Shown here piece by piece: positions 15,409 through 19,830 of a stretch of DNA of 19,830 nucleotides. Under the pieces are notes generated by a model. The model was not told where the DNA came from, did no database searches, and saw only the letters and a program-made list of their open reading frames with translations. The stretch comes from an uncultured Elusimicrobiales bacterium (GTDB lineage Bacteria > Elusimicrobiota > Elusimicrobia > Elusimicrobiales > Elusimicrobiaceae). A program made the translations under genes and the position numbers. The stretch's first letter is position 1. Every line of letters starts with the position of its first letter. The stretch lies in the NCBI GenBank assembly GCA_944322775.1, contig CALUQA010000126.1:1-19830 (forward strand). Reading direction: 5' to 3'.

Positions 15409-16797
15409 TTAGAGCCCGAGTGCTTTTTCAAACTTACCTTTAATATCCGTGTTGTGATACACGCCGGAAAATTCTTCCGCCCCCGGGCCATACGCCACGC
15501 CCAAAAGCATGCCGGAAGAATGGTTGCCGGTGGCCCACACCAGGCCCAAAGCTTCGTTGGTCTTTTCTATCAAATCTTCATAGTCGGGCACTTCGCCGTT
15601 CAGTTTCAAATCTATATGTCCGCCAAAGGCTTCATCCGCCATTTGCTGCAAAGTTTCGGCGGTTTGTTGTTCTTTAGGCAGTTTTTTAAATTCCGGGTAA
15701 ACATAGAACAACAATTTTTTGTGATTAAAAACTTTTTGGTAATAGGGATAGTTTACATAATCGGTATCGCCGCCGTAGAGCATTTCCCCTTGGGCCGATT
15801 TATGTTTTACGCTGTCTTCGTCCAAGTGGCGATAGTGAAAAGCCGGCATGCCCGTTTCGTGGTCAGCATTAAGGTACACCAGCGTATCACCGCTTTGCTG
15901 GGCAAAGTTCCACACGTAAGAAAGGGTTTCGTCCAAATTAATCATTTCCCACATAGAGGGGCCGGCTTCATTGTCGTGCAGGGCCCAGTCTATTTTGCCC
16001 GCTTCCACCATAAGCACAAAGCCTTTTTCGTTCTGGCTGAGCACGTCTATGGCTTTTTGCGTCATTTCTTTAAGCGTCGGGGTTTGCGGATATTTTTCCA
16101 TATCGCCGTAAAAAGGCATTCCTTCTTCGGCAAACAAGCCTAAAATGCGGCCTTTTTTAATTTTAGAAAGCTGCTTGGTATTTTCGGCCACTTGCCAGCC
16201 CAATTTTTTGGCTTCTTTTAACAGTTTTTTATTTTCTTCTTTCGTAAAATATTTAAGACCGCCGCCCATAATCACCTGCGCGCCGCTGTGCACCAGCTGG
16301 CGGGCGATTTCGTATCTTTCTTTGCGGTTTTGCACATGGGATAAAAAACCTGCCGGCGTGGCGTCAGTCACGTACGCGTCGGAAATAATGCCGACGGATT
16401 TGCCCTCTTTTAAGGCTTCTTCCAGCAAAGTGGTTACAGTTTTGCCGTCGTGATCTACGCCAATGTTGCCCGGGCGGGAAAGCACCCCGGCCGCCATTTG
16501 GGTGGCGGCACCGGCCGAGTCGGTAACAATCGTATCATAGGTATTGTTAAAATATACGCCCGTCACGGAAGCATTTATAAAATTTTCCAAGGCGGACATT
16601 TTTTGCGGGTACTGCGCCAAATCCACATGGTGCACACCCTGCATAAACATGCCCATGGCGCCGGGGCCCATTCCGTCGCCAATAATCCACACGGCGCTTT
16701 TAGCCTGCCCCAGCGAGGTTTGCGCTTCTTCAGCGGCCCATACGCCGGCCGCGCCAAACATAACAACCGTAATCAGCAAAAATAATTTTTTTAGCAT
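15409..16797 (-). CDS. Alkaline phosphatase (PhoA family), secreted
   Basis: 462 residues with a signal peptide (MLKKLFLLITVVMFGAAG, cut after about residue 21), so probably periplasmic. Family motifs are complete: WIIGDGMGPGAMG (metal Asp), TDSAGAATQMAAG with the nucleophile Ser at residue 94, and DATPAGFLSHV. VEAGKIDWALHDNEAG, LNADHETGMP and ATGNHSSG (His426) carry the remaining zinc/magnesium ligands. The enzyme hydrolyses phosphate monoesters, with a phospho-serine intermediate. The position matching E. coli Asp153 is Asp (in DATPA), while the position matching Lys328 is Trp (IDW), a mixture seen by eye. It starts 8 nt after glgA, with AAGGAC upstream, and lies inside a long co-directional block instead of beside phosphate-regulation genes, so it may not be controlled by phosphate starvation alone. 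Confidence 0.93.
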   Translation of the reverse strand: MLKKLFLLITVVMFGAAGVWAAEEAQTSLGQAKSAVWIIGDGMGPGAMGMFMQGVHHVDLAQYPQKMSALENFINASVTGVYFNNTYDTIVTDSAGAATQMAAGVLSRPGNIGVDHDGKTVTTLLEEALKEGKSVGIISDAYVTDATPAGFLSHVQNRKERYEIARQLVHSGAQVIMGGGLKYFTKEENKKLLKEAKKLGWQVAENTKQLSKIKKGRILGLFAEEGMPFYGDMEKYPQTPTLKEMTQKAIDVLSQNEKGFVLMVEAGKIDWALHDNEAGPSMWEMINLDETLSYVWNFAQQSGDTLVYLNADHETGMPAFHYRHLDEDSVKHKSAQGEMLYGGDTDYVNYPYYQKVFNHKKLLFYVYPEFKKLPKEQQTAETLQQMADEAFGGHIDLKLNGEVPDYEDLIEKTNEALGLVWATGNHSSGMLLGVAYGPGAEEFSGVYHNTDIKGKFEKALGL

Positions 16798-16805
16798 ACT
16801 TGTCC

Positions 16806-18257
16806 TTAAGAAACTGTTTTTTGATACAAAGCAATATAGTCCCGGGCGGATTTATCCCAGGAGTTGTCCTTCAACATGGCGTTTTTAACCAATTTGTTCC
16901 AGGTTCTCTTATCTTCAAACACGTTGAGTGCTTTGTCTAGGGCATTATAGATGCCGTTTTCGCTGAAGGTTTGAATAAAGAAACCGGTAGCATTGGCATT
17001 GTCGGCCCCTTCTTTATAACCGGTGACCGTATCCACCAAGCCGCCCACTTTGCTGACCACGGGCAGCGTGCCGTATTTCATGGAAATCATTTGCGACAGG
17101 CCGCACGGCTCAAAGCGCGAAGGCATTAAGAACATATCGGCCCCGGCATAAATTTGGTGGGCCAGTTCTTCGTCCAATTTACCTTCATAGGCAATATCGG
17201 ACGGATATTTTTTGGCCAGTTCGCGGTATTGTTTTTCAAGCACGGGGTCCCCGCAGCCAAGCACCACAAACTGTGCACGGCCATGCAGACGCTCCATTAC
17301 GCTGACGGCAATGTCCAGCCCTTTTTGATAATCCAGGCGGGACACCACCCCCACCAGCGGCTTTTGCGGGTTTTCTTCCAAATTCAGTTCCTGCTGCAAA
17401 GCCTGCTTGGAAACGGGTTTGTTTTTGGAAAAACTGTTGGCGTCATAACCGATGGGCAGCAGCGTGTCAATTTCGGGGTCCCAAATTTCGGTATCAATGC
17501 CGTTGACGATGCCGTAGAAATTTTTGCTGCGGTATTTAAGCAACCCTTCCAGCCCAAAACCCATGGCGGGGTCTGTTTGCACTTCTTTGGCATAGTTGGG
17601 GCTGACGGTGCTGACGTTATCGGCAAACACAATGCCGCTTTTTAAAAAGCTGATACCGCCGTAATATTCAAATTTGTCCGGCGTAAAGTCGGCCGGGTGA
17701 AAGCCTGCTTTTTCAAACGTGGAATACGGAAAATGCCCCTGATAGGCAATATTGTGAATGGTCAGCAGGCTGCGCGTGCGCGTATAAAAAGCGTCCAGTT
17801 TATAAACGGTTTTTAAATACGCGGGGATTAAGGCGCTTTGCCAGTCGTGGCAGTGGATAATGTCGGGGCGGAAGCCGACAAACTTGCACCCTTCCAACAC
17901 GGCACGGCTAAACAAGATGAAGCGTTCGTCATTGTCCAAATAGTCGCCCAGTTTGGTGCGGTAAAGTTCGGGGCGGTCAAAATATTTGCGGTTGCCCACA
18001 AAAAACACCAGCACATTGCCCCAGTTAATGTAGGAAAGAGAAACTTGCTCAATTTTATCCCCTATCGGGATTAAATACACGCCCGGCACCACTTTTAAAG
18101 AAGACACGCGCCGTATATTGCGGTAATGCGGCAAGAACAATAGCACTTTGTTGCCTTTGCGCCCGGCCAATTGCTGGCTAAGCGCGCCGACCACGTCGGC
18201 CAAGCCTCCGGTTTTGCAAAAAGGGAATGCCTCACTGGCGGCTAAAACGATATTCAT
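16806..18257 (-). CDS. glgA: Glycogen synthase (ADP-glucose type, GT5)
   Basis: 483 residues, the normal length for bacterial GlgA. It transfers glucose from ADP-glucose to the growing alpha-1,4-glucan. The N-terminal Rossmann domain opens with NIVLAASEAFPFCKTGGLAD, with the KTGGL substrate loop at residues 15-19, then DIIHCHDWQSALIPAYLK, LLTIHNIAYQG and VSPNYAKEV. The C-terminal domain has GVVSRLDYQKGLDI (about 295-310) and the acid-loop motif RFEPCGLSQM (about 375-385). All GT5 landmarks are present, so it should be active. The ATG overlaps the scpB stop by 4 nt (ATGA). No other glycogen genes (glgB, glgC, glgP) are in the window. UDP-glucose use cannot be excluded from sequence alone. Confidence 0.96.
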   Translation of the reverse strand: MNIVLAASEAFPFCKTGGLADVVGALSQQLAGRKGNKVLLFLPHYRNIRRVSSLKVVPGVYLIPIGDKIEQVSLSYINWGNVLVFFVGNRKYFDRPELYRTKLGDYLDNDERFILFSRAVLEGCKFVGFRPDIIHCHDWQSALIPAYLKTVYKLDAFYTRTRSLLTIHNIAYQGHFPYSTFEKAGFHPADFTPDKFEYYGGISFLKSGIVFADNVSTVSPNYAKEVQTDPAMGFGLEGLLKYRSKNFYGIVNGIDTEIWDPEIDTLLPIGYDANSFSKNKPVSKQALQQELNLEENPQKPLVGVVSRLDYQKGLDIAVSVMERLHGRAQFVVLGCGDPVLEKQYRELAKKYPSDIAYEGKLDEELAHQIYAGADMFLMPSRFEPCGLSQMISMKYGTLPVVSKVGGLVDTVTGYKEGADNANATGFFIQTFSENGIYNALDKALNVFEDKRTWNKLVKNAMLKDNSWDKSARDYIALYQKTVS

Positions 18258-19318
18258 GCGTTTTCCTCCTCTTTAGACGGCTCTTCTGTACCCTGCTCCC
18301 CGTTCGCTGCAGGCTGGGCCTGGGCGGACGGTTCGTCCTGTTGTGCGGCTTCTTGGGGGCCGCTTACTGCTTCTGCTTGGGCCGGCGCAGGTTCCTGCGC
18401 TGGCTCGGCGGCCGGGGTTTCTTCCTCCGGCTCAAACATATTTTTGGGGCGCTTAAAAAAAGCGTCTGCCGCGTCCTGCGTTTCTTCTTCCAAAGCCAAG
18501 ATGGCAGGCTCGCCCAACGGCGGCAGTTTTTCATCAAAAGGCAAATCTTCCTGTTTTTCCTGCAATTGTTTGGCGGCAAACACCTGCAAGTCCGGCAGTT
18601 CGGAAATTTTATTCAGCCCAAACAGGCGCAAAAATTCGTCCGTCGTGCCGTACACCATGGGGCGGCCGATGGTGTCGCGCTTGCCCAGCACGCGCACCAA
18701 ACCGCGCTCCAACAGTTTTTCCAGCGGGGCGGCCACGTCCACGCCGCGTATCATTTCCATTTCCGCACGCGTAACGGGCTGTTTATAGGCGATAATGGCC
18801 AAGGTTTCCAGCGCCGCGTTGGAAAGGCGGGTGGTCATTTTTTCATTATACAAACGGCGCACCCAGCGGCCGTATTCGGGCTTGGTGCACATTTGATATC
18901 CGCCGCCTATTTCCAAAATGCGTATAGCGCGGCCGGTGTCTTCGTATTCTTTGGCCAGCTCGTGGATAATTTCCAGCACGCGTTTGGCGTTGACCGTTTC
19001 CACCACTTCGGCAATGCGGGAAGGTTTTAAAGGACGGTCGGTAATAAAAAGCAAATTTTCAATAATTTTTTTGGCTTCCCCGTCGTCTAACAGCGGGGCT
19101 TCTTCCGGCGCGGGGGCGCTTTGCGTCTGCTCCTGGTCTGCCGAAGGCTGGGCTTGCAGCGTGCTTTGCGCCTGCGGTTCTTGCGCCGTTTGCTGCGGGG
19201 CGGCCGCTTCCGGCGCGGGCTCGGCCGCGGGCTGCGGCGCGGCAACAGACTGCACTTGGACCGTATCTTGCGTTTGGTTTTCTTCGGCGTTGGGCGTTGT
19301 TTGCAAAGTTTCTTCCAT
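18254..19318 (-). CDS. scpB: Segregation and condensation protein B with long disordered tails
   Basis: 354 residues, against about 180-250 for most ScpB proteins. The conserved part is residues about 80-245: two winged-helix domains with EAKKIIENLLFITDRPLKPS, EIGGGYQMCTKPEYGRWVR and LSNAALETLAIIAYKQPVTR. IRGVDVAAPLEKLLERGLV and GRPMVYGTTDEFLRLFGL complete it; these are diagnostic ScpB phrases. ScpB dimers bind the ScpA kleisin and regulate the SMC ATPase in chromosome condensation. About 75 N-terminal residues and about 100 C-terminal residues are low-complexity and rich in Gln, Ala, Glu and Pro, predicted disordered. The ATG lies 11 nt after the scpA stop with GGAG in the gap, and the stop overlaps glgA. 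The long start is favoured because the Shine-Dalgarno fits it and a Met near the core is lacking. Confidence 0.95.
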   Translation of the reverse strand: MEETLQTTPNAEENQTQDTVQVQSVAAPQPAAEPAPEAAAPQQTAQEPQAQSTLQAQPSADQEQTQSAPAPEEAPLLDDGEAKKIIENLLFITDRPLKPSRIAEVVETVNAKRVLEIIHELAKEYEDTGRAIRILEIGGGYQMCTKPEYGRWVRRLYNEKMTTRLSNAALETLAIIAYKQPVTRAEMEMIRGVDVAAPLEKLLERGLVRVLGKRDTIGRPMVYGTTDEFLRLFGLNKISELPDLQVFAAKQLQEKQEDLPFDEKLPPLGEPAILALEEETQDAADAFFKRPKNMFEPEEETPAAEPAQEPAPAQAEAVSGPQEAAQQDEPSAQAQPAANGEQGTEEPSKEEENA

Positions 19319-19329
19319 AAAATCTCCGA

Positions 19330-19830
19330 TCAGGCGGTGGCTTCCCCGTGCATAAGCTGGCGGAAATCCGTATCTTTATTGTCGGGGTTTAAATAAATGC
19401 GGATTTGCCCTTCCTGCGTGTCTTGCCGGGCCAAGAGCTTTTTAATTTTAATCAGCTCCAGCACGGCCATAAAGCAGGTGATAATACCGCGTTTTTTGGT
19501 TTCTCCCACAAAAATATCGTCCAGCAGCACCCAGGGGCGGCTTTTTAAAAGACCGACGACCTTTTCCATTTTATTTTCAATGGGGAACTCTTCAATCTTT
19601 AACAGTTCAATGCGCTTTCTTTCGTCCAAACGGTCAAAGGCCCGTTTGACGGCGGAAAGCAAATCAAACAGTTGCAGAATAAGCTCTTTTTCGCCAGTGT
19701 CAAAAATGGGGAAAAAAAAAAAAAAATTGTCTTTGTTTTCTTCCAGTTTTTCTTCCAAGAACTTGCCGGCTTCTTTATATTTTTGATACTCCACCAGTTT
19801 GGCAATCAGCTCTTTGGCCGGGTCGGGCCC
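19330..19830 (-). CDS. scpA: Segregation and condensation protein A (5' end outside window)
   Basis: The frame stays open to the right edge. The last bases of the window encode DPAKELIAKLVEYQKYKEAG, the typical ScpA phrase (DP-x-x-EL-x-x-x-L-x-EY-K-x-KE), so the first in-window GTG at 19792-19794 is not the true start. The N-terminal SMC-head-binding part lies beyond the edge. What remains includes SAVKRAFDRLDERKRIELLK and the C-terminal winged helix, with RPWVLLDDIFVGETKKRGII, TCFMAVLELIKIKKLLARQ and GQIRIYLN. ScpA is the kleisin that bridges the SMC heads and binds ScpB. Between the two conserved parts is a five-Phe run (NFFFFFPIFDTGEK) encoded by a T15 tract, in a linker that is normally polar. 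It is followed by scpB 11 nt later. Confidence 0.93.
   Translation of the reverse strand, partial: GPDPAKELIAKLVEYQKYKEAGKFLEEKLEENKDNFFFFFPIFDTGEKELILQLFDLLSAVKRAFDRLDERKRIELLKIEEFPIENKMEKVVGLLKSRPWVLLDDIFVGETKKRGIITCFMAVLELIKIKKLLARQDTQEGQIRIYLNPDNKDTDFRQLMHGEATA
19712..19726 (-). repeat. Fifteen-base homopolymer (poly-T on coding strand) inside scpA
   Basis: The plus strand has 15 consecutive A, flanked by G and T. On the coding strand this is T15, read as the last base of AAT (Asn), four TTT codons and the first two bases of TTC. With 15 bases the frame is intact on both sides, linking the conserved N- and C-terminal parts of ScpA. A one-base change would truncate the protein. A tract this long is prone to replication and transcription slippage, and also to sequencing error. 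Confidence 0.9.

Noticed and set aside
18227..19030. 267-residue plus-strand open frame opposite scpB
   Set aside because: Phe/Gly/Arg-rich reverse of the conserved ScpB core; no motif of its own.
19599..19805. Alternative minus-strand frame overlapping scpA around the poly-T tract
   Set aside because: It looks like a possible frameshifted product, but the conserved ScpA phrases before and after the tract are in one common frame, so no frameshift is needed.

Overview
All sixteen recognisable genes lie on the minus strand, so the window is read from high to low coordinates. It looks like a chromosomal piece of a Gram-negative-type bacterium, with an outer-membrane beta-barrel, an EnvC/FtsX pair and signal-peptide-bearing secreted proteins. 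The mix of Tad/Flp pilus genes, a PorV-like barrel, a giant FlgD-repeat surface protein and scpAB beside glgA suggests Elusimicrobiota. That placement is inferred from gene content, not from a marker comparison. No tRNA, rRNA, CRISPR array, insertion sequence or transposase was seen.

Region A (19830 down to 8277) is a compact ten-gene run with overlaps or gaps of at most about 30 nt, probably one transcription unit. Its order is scpA (5' end outside the window), scpB, glgA, an alkaline phosphatase, ftsX, envC, ctpA, tsaD, a substrate-binding-protein-like gene with no export signal, and a GAF-GAF-GGDEF gene. scpA/scpB serve chromosome condensation and glgA makes glycogen. ftsX-envC-ctpA belong to the cell-wall-hydrolysis/division module, tsaD makes the t6A tRNA modification, and the last two genes look like a cytoplasmic sensory pair. 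scpA carries an uninterrupted run of fifteen T on its coding strand.

Region B (8276 to 8029) is a 248-nt AT-rich gap. It is the only sizeable intergenic stretch and probably holds the promoter for the next unit.

Region C (8028 down to 1) is a cell-surface cluster. It starts with a 1759-residue secreted protein made of a coiled-coil/Cys-rich head, about seven FlgD-like modules and a C-terminal domain resembling type IX secretion sorting domains. It continues with a PorV-like barrel, two Flp pilins, a TadE-like minor pilin and cpaB, which runs off the left edge. The rest of the Tad machinery (cpaC/rcpA, cpaE, cpaF, tadB/C) would be expected beyond the left edge. The most interesting reading is that the giant protein and its PorV-like partner are dedicated to, or co-regulated with, the Tad pilus.
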